Assembly (NCBI RefSeq): GCF_009928485.1
Contig: NZ_JAABNP010000037.1
Location: 1-57,735, forward strand
Length of the DNA stretch: 57,735 nucleotides
Direction of reading: 5' to 3'
Source: Clostridium sp. C2-6-12
Lineage (GTDB): Bacteria > Bacillota > Clostridia > Clostridiales > Clostridiaceae
The notes beneath the pieces are model-generated. The model had not been told where the DNA came from. It made no database searches and saw only the letters and a program-made list of their open reading frames with translations. This document shows, in pieces, positions 24,484 to 33,201 of this stretch. Position 1 is the stretch's first letter, and the number at the start of each line of letters is the position of its first letter. The position numbers and the translations under genes are program-made.

Positions 24484-25073
24484 TTACTCCATATAGTTAT
24501 TTACTAATTCATAACATCTCTTTTTTGTTGAATCTGCTAACGATAGATTATAATTAACTGGTTCAAGGGTTCCACCCTTTACTTTGTCTGCTGAATTTCT
24601 TGCATCACTTTCTTTTTGTGATATCCATGCTAATTCCTCTTTTTTTAATTTTTCCATTTTACTAGAAGGCAAAGTCTTCTGCAATTCCTTGTAAATTTCA
24701 TTTAACGCATCATCCCAAAATTTATACTGTGCTCCACTTGAATTTCTCATATCTTTTGTGGTAATTGCATCCTTGAAATTATAATCCTTATCTATTTTGC
24801 CTGAATATCATTAAGTTTTTGTGTGTAATAATCTTTTTTATTAGTAGTTGTATCATTGTTTTCTTGATTTGAATCATTTGGTTTTGACTCTATAGATTTA
24901 TTGTTATTATTTTCTTTATCTGATGTGTCTTGTTTAGGTCCTAAATTATCTTCCTGTTTTGTCTCTACAGCAGTACTGCTATAACTTTCTTGATTAATTG
25001 GCTTACTCAAACTACATCCAGCTATAGAAAGTGTACTGGATATAATTATTGCAATAATAATAAGTTTTTTCAT
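24484..25073 (-). pseudogene. LprI-like lipoprotein with a frameshift
   Basis: Start at 25073 (AAAGGAAC upstream). The first 93 residues have a lipoprotein signal (lipobox SIAGC) and a Ser/Asn/Lys-rich linker, stopping at 24792 after NDIQAK. The next frame carries on without a break (KIDKDYNFKDA, then WDDALNEIYKEL, EELAWI and CYELVNNYM), a lysozyme-inhibitor-LprI/DUF1311-type domain ending at 24484. One extra A in the CAAAATAG run near 24795 restores the full protein. Confidence 0.8.
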
Positions 25074-25143
25074 TTTTTGTTCCTTTCCTGCCATTTATAT
25101 AATTTTTATCCGCCATTGTTGCACCACTTTTATAATGTGAATT

Positions 25144-25569
25144 TTATTTTGGGCTTCTCTTTGATTTTACAATGTAAGTTACTAAATGAGTTAAAACGAG
25201 AAAGAGAAATAAGTCCAAAAAAATATGATAAGTATCTTTTATCAAAAAATTATTTGAAGGCGAAATTATATGATGTGTTTCTTTGAAAAAATTATTGTAA
25301 CTTTCTATTCTTTTTGTAGAACTAAAATACATCGAATATTGAATGAAACACCAAATGGAAACAAAAGATAATAATACATATTTACCTATTTTATCTTTCA
25401 CGATAAATATAATAAAGCAGATTATGAATATTACCCACCAAATAATATCTATTGGCTCATCCCTGATAGCCGATTCAACAAGATAGAAATTTCCAATTTT
25501 CACCCCTAAAATATCAAGTGTAAACCAAAAGAACAAAAACGAGACTAAAACATTTATTATTTTTTTCAT
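25144..25569 (-). CDS. Integral membrane protein of unknown function
   Basis: 141 residues with four predicted membrane segments (about 4-24, 42-60, 64-84, 113-132) and short loops. No catalytic motif or known family recognised. RBS GGAG. It lies between the LprI-like lipoprotein and the P-loop kinase, all on the minus strand, with no clear co-transcription signal. Confidence 0.6.
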   Translation of the reverse strand: MKKIINVLVSFLFFWFTLDILGVKIGNFYLVESAIRDEPIDIIWWVIFIICFIIFIVKDKIGKYVLLSFVSIWCFIQYSMYFSSTKRIESYNNFFKETHHIISPSNNFLIKDTYHIFLDLFLFLVLTHLVTYIVKSKRSPK

Positions 25570-25614
25570 TTATTACTCCAATCTTATGCAAAAAGCTAAT
25601 TTTTCGCTCAATAA

Positions 25615-25700
25615 TTTGCTTTTATTCATTTGCTATTAAATCTAATTTTGTTATATGTTAAAATTGATTACTCTGATGCAATCGCATTTTTTATGATTTC
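25615..25700. repeat. Dispersed repeat, copy C (source copy)
   Basis: TTTTATTCATTTGCTATTAAATCT and following bases run into the 3' end of the P-loop kinase gene. As this copy is continuous with an intact ORF, it is probably the ancestral arrangement, and copies A and B are decayed duplicates. Confidence 0.5.
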
Positions 25701-26216
25701 TAAATTATATTTCAGATCATCTTCTCCATGAACAATAAATTGTTTACATCTTAATAATTTTTCCCACTGATCATGTTTTAACTTACTCCTCATATGAATA
25801 TTTCCTGTATCATAAGCAGCCGCCCATTCAATAAATTCCATATGATTTTGATACATGTCGCCACCTACATTAATACGTGAACCAAAATGCTTCTTTTCTC
25901 GCTCCTTTAAGCGCTCAATTCTAACATTTTTATCTGTAACCACACGAATTGCCAATGTAAAATAGGGAATTAACTCATCACCCCAATCAACTAGTGAGCC
26001 AGAAATAACAACTTTATCTGAATTTAAAATATCATTTTTCATCATTTGAATGCGCTCTTCTATTTTTCTTTTTTGTGTGTACTTAGGATTTGTTGGAATC
26101 CAAAAATAATCATCTGTATCCATAAAAGTATATCCTAGTTGCTCTGATATGAATTTTCCTAATGTAGATGTTCCTGAACCTGATGCTCCATATATGTGAA
26201 TTACACTTCGATACAT
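25668..26216 (-). CDS. P-loop kinase, adenylate-kinase-like
   Basis: 182 residues. Walker A GASGSGTST (10-18), then TFMDTDDYFW (substrate Asp pair) and a lid-like basic segment RLKEREKKHFGSR. It resembles small AAA_18/shikimate-adenylate kinase-type proteins often annotated as adenylate kinase homologs. The phosphate acceptor is unknown. RBS GGAGG. Its 3' end is the source of the dispersed repeat. Confidence 0.8.
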   Translation of the reverse strand: MYRSVIHIYGASGSGTSTLGKFISEQLGYTFMDTDDYFWIPTNPKYTQKRKIEERIQMMKNDILNSDKVVISGSLVDWGDELIPYFTLAIRVVTDKNVRIERLKEREKKHFGSRINVGGDMYQNHMEFIEWAAAYDTGNIHMRSKLKHDQWEKLLRCKQFIVHGEDDLKYNLEIIKNAIASE

Positions 26217-26287
26217 AATTTCCTCCTCTACAAATTCTTATTTATATTACTCAACGTTAATGGGAGTTGTCCATATATACAATTTGT

Positions 26288-26397
26288 CTATTTATTCCCT
26301 TCAGATAATGGCTTACCATTCCAGTAATCATAATCCTCCGCTGGTTTATGAGAAGCTGATGATAAATACCACCATATGCCAAATTTACAGTTGTTTA
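26288..26397 (-). pseudogene. C-terminal gene fragment
   Basis: After an in-frame stop the minus strand is open for about 36 codons (CKFGIWWYLSS, then PAEDYDYWNGKPLSEGNK) before a TAG at 26288. The composition looks coding, but there is no start codon or RBS. It begins right at the stop codon of the small gene at 26395. Likely the remnant of a gene replaced by recombination; family not recognised. Confidence 0.4.
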
Positions 26398-26568
26398 TTT
26401 ATTTAGCTTTGATTTACGAACATATTTCATAAGGTCTATGGCACTTCCTATGCCCATACCAAGAATCATTCCAAAAAGAATATCATTAAATAATGCACCT
26501 AAAACTATTCCTAATGCACAACCATAGAACATTCCACTATTCATTGTCTTATGTTTTTTTACTGACAT
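26395..26568 (-). CDS. Small glycine-rich membrane protein (57 aa)
   Basis: 57 residues from the ATG at 26568 (TTTGGAGG upstream). Two hydrophobic glycine-zipper segments (GMFYGCALGIVLGALF and ILFGMILGMGIGSAIDLM) flanked by Lys-rich ends. Such proteins insert in membranes as hairpins. Function unknown. Confidence 0.6.
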   Translation of the reverse strand: MSVKKHKTMNSGMFYGCALGIVLGALFNDILFGMILGMGIGSAIDLMKYVRKSKLNK

Positions 26569-26603
26569 ACCTAGTCCTCCAAACTTCAAATAAATTTATT
26601 TCA

Positions 26604-27320
26604 TCATAACCTCTTTAATCCACTTCTCATTTCATTTATGAACCATCTATATTCTTCTTCACTTTCATATGGACTAGGTTCAGAAATACGGTAATCAATA
26701 GGTGCACTTGGGAAATCATCATCAAGATACCTAGGGAAAAGATGACAATGTACGTGAGGCGCTGAATTGCAGTGCATCTCATAATTAATCTTAACTGCAC
26801 CAGTTACTTTATGTAAAACTTCAGCAACCTTTTGAACTTCACTCATAAAATTAGCCATTTCTTCTTTTGGCATATCATAAAAAAGCACGCTATGATATTT
26901 TGAACCTACAACACACTTTCCAAATAATCGTCCTTGTGCACTTGGCTCAACCGTAACCCACGAATAATCAAGAACAGCAATCTCCTCCATTCCATCTGGC
27001 ATAGGCAATGCATTACAACAAGGGCATTTTTCTTTGAGTGACTCTTCTGCATATTGAGGAAATCTATAGTGAAAACTTCCTCCTTTAGGTTCAATTTGAT
27101 TATTAGCACACTTTATAAGATTGCTCTCAATCTCTGTCTTTTTTTCTTTGCTGAATACTTTAATTTCTCTTATTTTCTTTTCATCACGAGAAAAGCCTAA
27201 AATCCCCAAGCAGTCATTATTCATTCTGTTTACTGCAATCAAAACATCATAATCATTGTATTCATGTTCATTAAAGCCATATTTACTCTTTTCATTACTA
27301 GTTGCCCATCTTATTAACAT
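26604..27320 (-). CDS. HIT-domain protein with extra N-terminal domain
   Basis: 238 residues. The C-terminal half is a histidine-triad domain: GKCVVGSKYHSVLFYDMP, then the catalytic HVHCHLF around residue 201. The N-terminal 100 residues are not HIT and include a CPCC knuckle (KCPCCNALPMPDG), possibly zinc-binding. HIT proteins hydrolyse or transfer nucleotidyl groups (AMP-lysine, Ap4A, galactose-1-P uridylyl transfer). The size and two-part build recall GalT-type proteins, but the substrate is unknown. Confidence 0.75.
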   Translation of the reverse strand: MLIRWATSNEKSKYGFNEHEYNDYDVLIAVNRMNNDCLGILGFSRDEKKIREIKVFSKEKKTEIESNLIKCANNQIEPKGGSFHYRFPQYAEESLKEKCPCCNALPMPDGMEEIAVLDYSWVTVEPSAQGRLFGKCVVGSKYHSVLFYDMPKEEMANFMSEVQKVAEVLHKVTGAVKINYEMHCNSAPHVHCHLFPRYLDDDFPSAPIDYRISEPSPYESEEEYRWFINEMRSGLKRL

Positions 27321-27388
27321 AAGATTTGCTCCTTTATTAATTAAAATTGTTTACTAAATTAATATCTATAAAAATTCAAATATATAAG

Positions 27389-27916
27389 TTACTTATTAAA
27401 ATACTCCTCTCTAGTAATTAGCAATTCAACAGTTCCATTAACTTCATTAATTATACTAAATCCAGCTTCCTTATGTATTGCAATAGCAGCTTCTCTTGTG
27501 ATCTCAAAATCATTATGGACTGCTGGTGCATTATACTCTTCAAATGCAACTCGAATCAAATTTTTTAGAGCTTCTATTGAATATTTCATTCCACGATACT
27601 TAGATTCAAGCACAATTCCCATCTCATACCAATTTCTATCATTGTTCCAATGAATATTTACTTCTCCAATAAAAGTATTATCTTCTTTCCTTGTGATATA
27701 TGCATAAAAACATTTGGGCTTGTTGTTAACTATATAAGAATACCACTCAGCCCATTTATTCTTTGGAAAGTCTATACATCCTGTATTCTTATCGTATCCC
27801 TCATATGAAACATCATAACCTTTATTATAATTCATCGTATCAGGTTGGCTCATTATCTTCTGACGGTACGCTAGTTCTTCAATTGCTGGAATATAAAAAT
27901 ATAATCTTTCCTTCAT
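27389..27916 (-). CDS. GNAT family N-acetyltransferase (RimJ/RimL-like)
   Basis: 175 residues from the ATG at 27916 (GGGAGAG upstream). Core features: FIGEVNIHWNNDRNWYEMGIVLESKYRGMKYSIEALKNLI, with acetyl-CoA loop YRGMKYS, and NDFEITREAAIAIHKEAGF. The acceptor is unknown. Last intact member of the accessory minus-strand run. The 27917-28333 gap upstream holds one short open stretch on the minus strand ending IGFIRDLNGEL that might be a glyoxalase-type gene remnant, but this is weak. Confidence 0.8.
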   Translation of the reverse strand: MKERLYFYIPAIEELAYRQKIMSQPDTMNYNKGYDVSYEGYDKNTGCIDFPKNKWAEWYSYIVNNKPKCFYAYITRKEDNTFIGEVNIHWNNDRNWYEMGIVLESKYRGMKYSIEALKNLIRVAFEEYNAPAVHNDFEITREAAIAIHKEAGFSIINEVNGTVELLITREEYFNK

Positions 27917-28333
27917 AATCTCTCCCTTATTCAAAATACTAATTCTATATTTACTTTCCTCTTTCAATATACTAATCTACTTACTATATAGATAGTTTTA
28001 ACCAATATTGAGTATAATTTTTTAAATTCAATCTTTCTACCTCTAAAATCCTAACTTGATTTAATGTATTTATAATATGACTGCTTATATTAGTATCCTT
28101 ATAAAATTATTGATAATATCAACTTCGCCCCTCATAAATACTTAACCAAAATATCTCATAAACTATAACAATCTATTCTTAATTATACTACAAATTTTCA
28201 CTTATATCCAAATTATTCCTAACCTTCCACATAATTTTTGAATGCTAAAATTAAAGTTCCCCATTTAAATCACGAATAAATCCTATATTTAATGCAAGTA
28301 TTCATAAAAAATTTCACTATATAGCTGTTAAAT

Positions 28334-28375
28334 AAAAAATCACCCCAGATTTTTTAATATCAGAAGTGATTTTTT
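28334..28375. terminator. Terminator-like hairpin in the 27.9-28.6 kb gap
   Basis: 10-bp stem AAAAAATCAC (28334-28343 with 28366-28375) with T/A runs on both sides. It has no adjacent intact gene, so it may belong to a lost gene. Nothing else in 28376-28632 is recognisable. Confidence 0.6.
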
Positions 28376-28648
28376 AATATAAAACCATAATTTTGATAAT
28401 ATAATTTTGTTGAATAATTATAATAATTCATATGAGAATGCCTGCTTTATATTTGTATCTCTTATCAAATAAATTCATCTAAATAAACAAAATTTAGTTG
28501 CCCACTTTTAGAATAAAATTCTCTGAATTCCCATTTTGGGCGTAAAATTCATAAATGCAGCATGGCTACTTTTTATATAAGTGCATATTCTGAAGAATAT
28601 ATATGGTACAGAATATTTATTGTAATAAGGTTGAGAATATTTATTCTC

Positions 28649-29482
28649 TTATTTAAAATAAACTTGCTTGCCCCCAGGAATCTCATATATTTCATTATTA
28701 TCTACGCTTAACCACACCGATTGATAAGATGGATTATACACAAACTCTCCACTCATAGAAAATTGTAAATTATCACATGCTTTTAAATAATCAACTATTT
28801 CTATATTAGTTGCATACCAGATATCATCTCTATTTCCTACTTTTTCGCAAAACTCCTCTATTACTTCCCAATTATTATCTTTAGTGAATTCATAGCTATG
28901 CCCCCATACATAAAACATATATAAATATTGTTTTTTAGCTAGCGCAACAAAGTCATCAGCATATTTCAATAAATTAGGATCAACGTGGCGACATGTACCT
29001 TTCCATTCTAAGAAATCTCTTGGCATTTCAAATGTTCCAGTTGTATCTACAACTCTTGCATATTCTATTCCTAGGCTTAGTAGTAGAGTCTTTATTTCAT
29101 CTGAAAAAGATCCATTAGGATAGGATAACCCTCTAACTGTGTATCCTACTATTTCTTCAAGCTTTTCTCTATCTTCTATTATTTCTTTAGCAACATGTCC
29201 TATAGGTGATCTTGCTATTGTTGGATGAGTTGTTGTATGACAGGATACTTCATGTCCCTTAAATACTTCTGGAATTTCTTCTTTAGGTATTCTTAATCCA
29301 TATACATCATTGGGAGTTGGAGGTGCATCTTTCAATAATCCTGAATTTAAATGAAAGCTGCCTTTTATTCCATACTTATTAAATAGTGAAATTAATCTTT
29401 TATCAGGTTCTCTTCCATCATCATAGCTCATTGTTAATACTTTAAATTTTCCTTTAGGAAAACATCTATAAATTGTTCTCAT
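28649..29482 (-). CDS. Polysaccharide deacetylase family protein
   Basis: 277 residues. NodB-type motifs: SYDDG (metal Asp, catalytic Asp), SCHTTTHPT (metal His pair), RGLSYPNGSFSDE and the late WGHSYEF. No signal peptide, so probably cytosolic or acting on a soluble sugar derivative. GAGAATA/TATTCTC (28633-28648) after the stop may terminate it. RBS AAAGGA. The 29483-29790 gap upstream holds only AT-rich promoter-like sequence. Confidence 0.85.
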   Translation of the reverse strand: MRTIYRCFPKGKFKVLTMSYDDGREPDKRLISLFNKYGIKGSFHLNSGLLKDAPPTPNDVYGLRIPKEEIPEVFKGHEVSCHTTTHPTIARSPIGHVAKEIIEDREKLEEIVGYTVRGLSYPNGSFSDEIKTLLLSLGIEYARVVDTTGTFEMPRDFLEWKGTCRHVDPNLLKYADDFVALAKKQYLYMFYVWGHSYEFTKDNNWEVIEEFCEKVGNRDDIWYATNIEIVDYLKACDNLQFSMSGEFVYNPSYQSVWLSVDNNEIYEIPGGKQVYFK

Positions 29483-29790
29483 CTTTTATAATCCTTTCTT
29501 TATTTCATTTAGAAGTCGTTTGCATATAAAATCAACTCAATAAACAGACTGTCAAATGTTTGTTATATGTACATGTAATTACAGTTTGTTGCACACGTGT
29601 TCAATACATAACATAATTATATTCCTCATAATTATCTTTTTCAAGGCTTATTATTTCTTAATTCATTAATTCTTTCATCACATTCCAAAACATTCATATA
29701 ATTTTATGCATAAGTGTTTTTATTATTAGCACTAAAAGTAAAAATAATAGAAGTTTTTCCCAATGCAATAATATTACAATTTTAAAATAA

Positions 29791-29833
29791 AAATACTGCA
29801 TAATAGCCTTTCCCTTACTATTATGCAGTATTT
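29791..29833 (-). terminator. Terminator after SHOCT gene
   Basis: Perfect 16-bp stem aaatactgcataatag (29791-29806 with 29818-29833), 15 nt past the SHOCT stop codon; T-rich 3' flank on the minus strand. Confidence 0.85.
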
Positions 29834-29847
29834 AATATTAACCTATG

Positions 29848-30114
29848 CTACCTATTTATTTGCTCTTTAATTGACTTATACTCTTCTTCAGTAATTTCAC
29901 CTTTAGCTAATCTTTCATTTAATATACTCATAGCTTTGGCTGATGCTGGAGGTGAATAGGCAGACGCTAATTGCTTATTACTAAATACCTTATACATTAA
30001 ATATACAAACACTAATAATAACACAATCATTGGAATCATCATAAAGAAGTTAGGACCGCCTCCATACATTATTCCAAAACCATAACCACCGCCACCAAAT
30101 ACATTACAATACAT
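29848..30114 (-). CDS. SHOCT-domain small membrane protein
   Basis: 88 residues: a Gly-rich N-terminus, one membrane helix (about 25-43) and a C-terminal SHOCT domain (ILNERLAKGEITEEEYKSIKEQI). SHOCT helices are thought to mediate oligomerisation or targeting. It lies 71 bp downstream of the CoA-disulfide-reductase gene, before a terminator, so it is very likely the second gene of that redox operon. Confidence 0.8.
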   Translation of the reverse strand: MYCNVFGGGGYGFGIMYGGGPNFFMMIPMIVLLLVFVYLMYKVFSNKQLASAYSPPASAKAMSILNERLAKGEITEEEYKSIKEQINR

Positions 30115-30185
30115 AATTACACCTCCATTTTTTCTTTATTGTATTACAAACTTATGAAGAAATTGTGTAGATTAATTTACCAATA

Positions 30186-32666
30186 CTATATAAATAAGTT
30201 TAAACTAGAATCATCTGCTGCGCCTAAGTAAGAAGCAACTCCACCTATTTCAACACCATTAATGAATTCATCTTTTTTAATACCCATTAATTCCATGCTC
30301 ATTGAACATGCAACAACTTTCACTCCCATATCAATTGCATTTTTAATTAATGTTTCTAAGCTGTCTACATTGTGCTTTTTCATGATTTGTTTAATCATTG
30401 CAGGTCCCATTCCCATCATGTTCATTTGAGATAGTGGTAATTTTCCTGCATGAGCTGGAAGCATAACATCAAACATTTTTTCCATAACATCTTTTGATAC
30501 GCTAGGTTTATCTTGGCTCTTTAATATATTTAAGCCCCAGAATGTGAAGAACATAGTTACTTCCTTGCCCATTGATGCTGCTCCTGTAGCTATTATAAAG
30601 GAAGCTATTGCCTTATCTAAATCTCCGCTAAATACTACTAAGGTTGCTCCATTTTTATCAACAGCTGGTACTGAACAGGATTTTTGCCCTTCTCCAGCGC
30701 CTTTCCTTATTAAAGCAACAAAAGCTTTTTCTTTACTATCAAATTCTGCCTTTATTAAAGTGTTATGAGTTGATTCGCACCATGATTTAATATCTTTTGC
30801 AAAACCTGGATCACTTGCTTTTACTTTTAAAATATTTGCATATTCCATTTTATTTATTTCTTCAAATACCCTCTTTATTGGACCAGGGCATTGAAGACCG
30901 CAGGCATTTAATGTAATATCAGCATTTATTTCTTTTATATCTAAATCATCTACTTTCATAACAGCTACCTCATCTTCTACTTCCTTAATATTTTTATATT
31001 GGTTTTTAATACTTTCATTAGCTCTTTTTACGCTTAAGTACGTCTTTACTCCACCATCTATATTTGTACATTTAATTCCATTTTGTTCAAGAATTCTGCA
31101 GGCAACATATCCTCTTTGACCTACTTGGCAGGTAACATATATATCCTTATCCTTTGGAATTTCTTCTATTCTATTTCTTAATTGTCCCAAAGGAATATGA
31201 ATAGAATTTTCAAAGCCACCTGTCACTAATTCAAATTCTTCTCTTATATCGATAATTATAGAATTATCTTTATTTAAATTATCTATTTCATTCCATTGAA
31301 TTGGTTTAATAAAGCCTTCTATAATGTTTGATGCATAGTAACCAAGCATATTAACAGGATCTTTTGCAGAATTATATGGCGGTGCATAACAAGGTTCAAC
31401 ATCTTGTAAATCAAAAACTGTAAGGTTTACTTTTATTGCTGTTGCAAGTACATCAATTCTCTTTTCAACTCCATCAAGACCTACACCTTGAGCTCCATAT
31501 ATCTTTCCAGACTCTGGATCAAAGAGCATCTTAAAAGCAATTGGAAATGAGCCTGGATAATATCCTGCATGAGAACCTGGATGAATATGAACTGCTTCAT
31601 ATTTTAACCCTAATCTCTTTAGTGTTTTTTCATTATTTCCTGTTGTAGCAACTGTGTAATCAAATACCTTTGCAACTGATGAACCTAAGGTTCCTTTATA
31701 TTCTGTATTTTTCCCACAAATGTTATCAGCTACTATTCTTCCTTGTCTATTTGCAGGCCATGCAAGTGGAATCATTGTTGGCTTTTTATTTACAAAATCC
31801 ATAATCTCAACTGCATCTCCTAAGGCATAAATATTAGGATCAGAAGTCTTCATGAATTTATCTACTACAATAGCACCTCTTTCATTTAAAGCTATACCTG
31901 CTTCTTTAGCTATTGTTGTTTCTGGCTTAACACCAATTGACAGTATTATCATGTCTGTTTCAATTTCTTTTCCACTACTCAATACTACTTTTTTACCCCT
32001 GCTTGTAAATTTAGCTACGCCATCATTTAGTATTAATTCAACACTTTTATCTATTAAATGTTCATGTATAATACTTGCCATTTCTATATCAAGGGGAGCC
32101 ATTACTTGATCTAAAGCTTCAACAAGTGTAACGTCAATTCCTCTTTCATGAAGATTTTCAGCCATTTCAAGACCTATAAATCCACCACCAATAACAGTTG
32201 CTTGTTTAGGTTTATTATTATCAACATAAGCTTTGATCTTATCTGTATCTGGTATATTTCTTAGGGTAAATAAATTATCACATTCACTTATTCCCTCTAT
32301 TCCAGGTTTTAGAGGTGCTGCCCCTGGAGATAAAACTAAAACATCATAGGTTTCTTCATATTCTTCTCCATTTTTAAGGTTTTTAATTTTCAAAATTTTG
32401 CTATCTTTATTAATACTTATAACTTCAGATAAATTCCTAATATCTAAATTAAATTTATCACTCATTTCTTCTACTGTTTGAACTAATAACTTTGATCTTT
32501 CATCTATAACTTCTCCTATATAATATGGAAGTCCACAATTAGCAAAAGATATATATTCACCCTTTTCAAACATTACTACTTCAGCATTTTCATCTAATCT
32601 TCTAAGTCTAGCTGCAGTAGATGCACCTCCAGCAACCCCACCAACAATAACAATTTTTCTATTCAT
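30186..32666 (-). CDS. Four-domain CoA-disulfide reductase/rhodanese/TusA/DsrE protein
   Basis: 826 residues. Domain order: FAD/NAD(P) pyridine nucleotide-disulfide reductase of the CoADR/Npsr type (1-445; FAD motif VGGVAGGAST, redox C44 in FANCGLPYY); rhodanese (about 458-550, C513 in CQVGQRG); TusA/SirA-like (C589 and C593 in CGLQCPGP); C-terminal DsrE/F-like (about 660-826, Cys in VVACSMSME). Family knowledge: such fusions reduce CoA persulfides, polysulfide or S0 and relay sulfane sulfur. The promoter has the Crp-type palindrome, tying it to the trx/ccdA regulon. RBS AAGGAGAGG. Confidence 0.92.
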   Translation of the reverse strand: MNRKIVIVGGVAGGASTAARLRRLDENAEVVMFEKGEYISFANCGLPYYIGEVIDERSKLLVQTVEEMSDKFNLDIRNLSEVISINKDSKILKIKNLKNGEEYEETYDVLVLSPGAAPLKPGIEGISECDNLFTLRNIPDTDKIKAYVDNNKPKQATVIGGGFIGLEMAENLHERGIDVTLVEALDQVMAPLDIEMASIIHEHLIDKSVELILNDGVAKFTSRGKKVVLSSGKEIETDMIILSIGVKPETTIAKEAGIALNERGAIVVDKFMKTSDPNIYALGDAVEIMDFVNKKPTMIPLAWPANRQGRIVADNICGKNTEYKGTLGSSVAKVFDYTVATTGNNEKTLKRLGLKYEAVHIHPGSHAGYYPGSFPIAFKMLFDPESGKIYGAQGVGLDGVEKRIDVLATAIKVNLTVFDLQDVEPCYAPPYNSAKDPVNMLGYYASNIIEGFIKPIQWNEIDNLNKDNSIIIDIREEFELVTGGFENSIHIPLGQLRNRIEEIPKDKDIYVTCQVGQRGYVACRILEQNGIKCTNIDGGVKTYLSVKRANESIKNQYKNIKEVEDEVAVMKVDDLDIKEINADITLNACGLQCPGPIKRVFEEINKMEYANILKVKASDPGFAKDIKSWCESTHNTLIKAEFDSKEKAFVALIRKGAGEGQKSCSVPAVDKNGATLVVFSGDLDKAIASFIIATGAASMGKEVTMFFTFWGLNILKSQDKPSVSKDVMEKMFDVMLPAHAGKLPLSQMNMMGMGPAMIKQIMKKHNVDSLETLIKNAIDMGVKVVACSMSMELMGIKKDEFINGVEIGGVASYLGAADDSSLNLFI

Positions 32667-32808
32667 AAGAACCTCTCCTTCTTATATTTTATTTACCTAT
32701 TAACAATCATTTAATTGACATTTTCTTAACTAATGTAGTTATAGAAATTTTGTTTTTGATTCAATAAATTATCTTAATTTTAGTTTAATAGTTTTAGCTA
32801 ATATATTC

Positions 32809-32823
32809 TGTGACTTTATCACA
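32809..32823 (-). promoter_or_regulatory. Crp/Fnr-type site upstream of the CoA-disulfide-reductase operon
   Basis: TGTGACTTTATCACA (plus strand), centre 32816. A weak minus-strand -10 TAAACT at 32782-32787 gives a start near 32775 and a site position of about -41. Confidence 0.65.
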
Positions 32824-32829
32824 CTTTAA

Positions 32830-32844
32830 TTAGTGACTGTTACT
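32830..32844. promoter_or_regulatory. Everted-type GTnAC palindrome between CoADR and cold-shock genes
   Basis: TTAGTGACTGTTACT, centre 32838, matching the 14728-14744 site. It sits 22 bp from the inverted-type site and 60-80 bp upstream of the cold-shock gene. Confidence 0.4.
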
Positions 32845-32908
32845 CTTATGCATAAAAATTGTTATTTTATTAATACTATATTTAAACTAGTTAATAGGAG
32901 GCTCTTAT

Positions 32909-33118
32909 ATGGCAAAAACAACAGGTATAGTTAAATGGTTTGATAATGAACGTGGTTATGGATTTATTTCTTGTAATAATGGTAATGACGTTTTTGTACA
33001 TCATTCACAAGTTCAAGAAAAAGGCCCAGATAAAGATTTGCACGAAAACGAAAGTGTAACCTTTGATGTAGAAGATGGTAAGAAAGGCCCTATGGCAATT
33101 AATGTACATAAATTATAA
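32909..33118 (+). CDS. Cold-shock protein (CspA family)
   Basis: 69 residues with the full cold-shock domain: KWFDNERGYGFIS (RNP1-like GYGFI) and DVFVHHSQV (RNP2). It binds single-stranded RNA/DNA and prevents unwanted structure. The final KKGPMAINVHKL differs slightly from the common KGPQAANV. ATG with ATAGGAGG upstream. Divergent from the redox operon. Confidence 0.95.
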   Translation: MAKTTGIVKWFDNERGYGFISCNNGNDVFVHHSQVQEKGPDKDLHENESVTFDVEDGKKGPMAINVHKL

Positions 33119-33141
33119 TCATTAAAATGAAAAATAAAAAA

Positions 33142-33169
33142 ACAGGCAGTACTAAATCAAACTGCCTGT
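33142..33169 (+). terminator. Terminator-like hairpin after csp gene
   Basis: 9-bp GC-containing stem ACAGGCAGT (33142-33150 with 33161-33169). No long T run on the plus strand; A-rich on the other side, so it may also serve the minus-strand XRE gene. Confidence 0.65.
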
Positions 33170-33201
33170 GTCATAATGAAATTCTAAAAGCTTTTAGCCT
33201 T

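Noticed and set aside
19400..27950. Integron cassette array or genomic island with integrase
   Set aside because: No integrase, no attC-like hairpins and no IS; repeats trace to a kinase gene end rather than to recombination sites.
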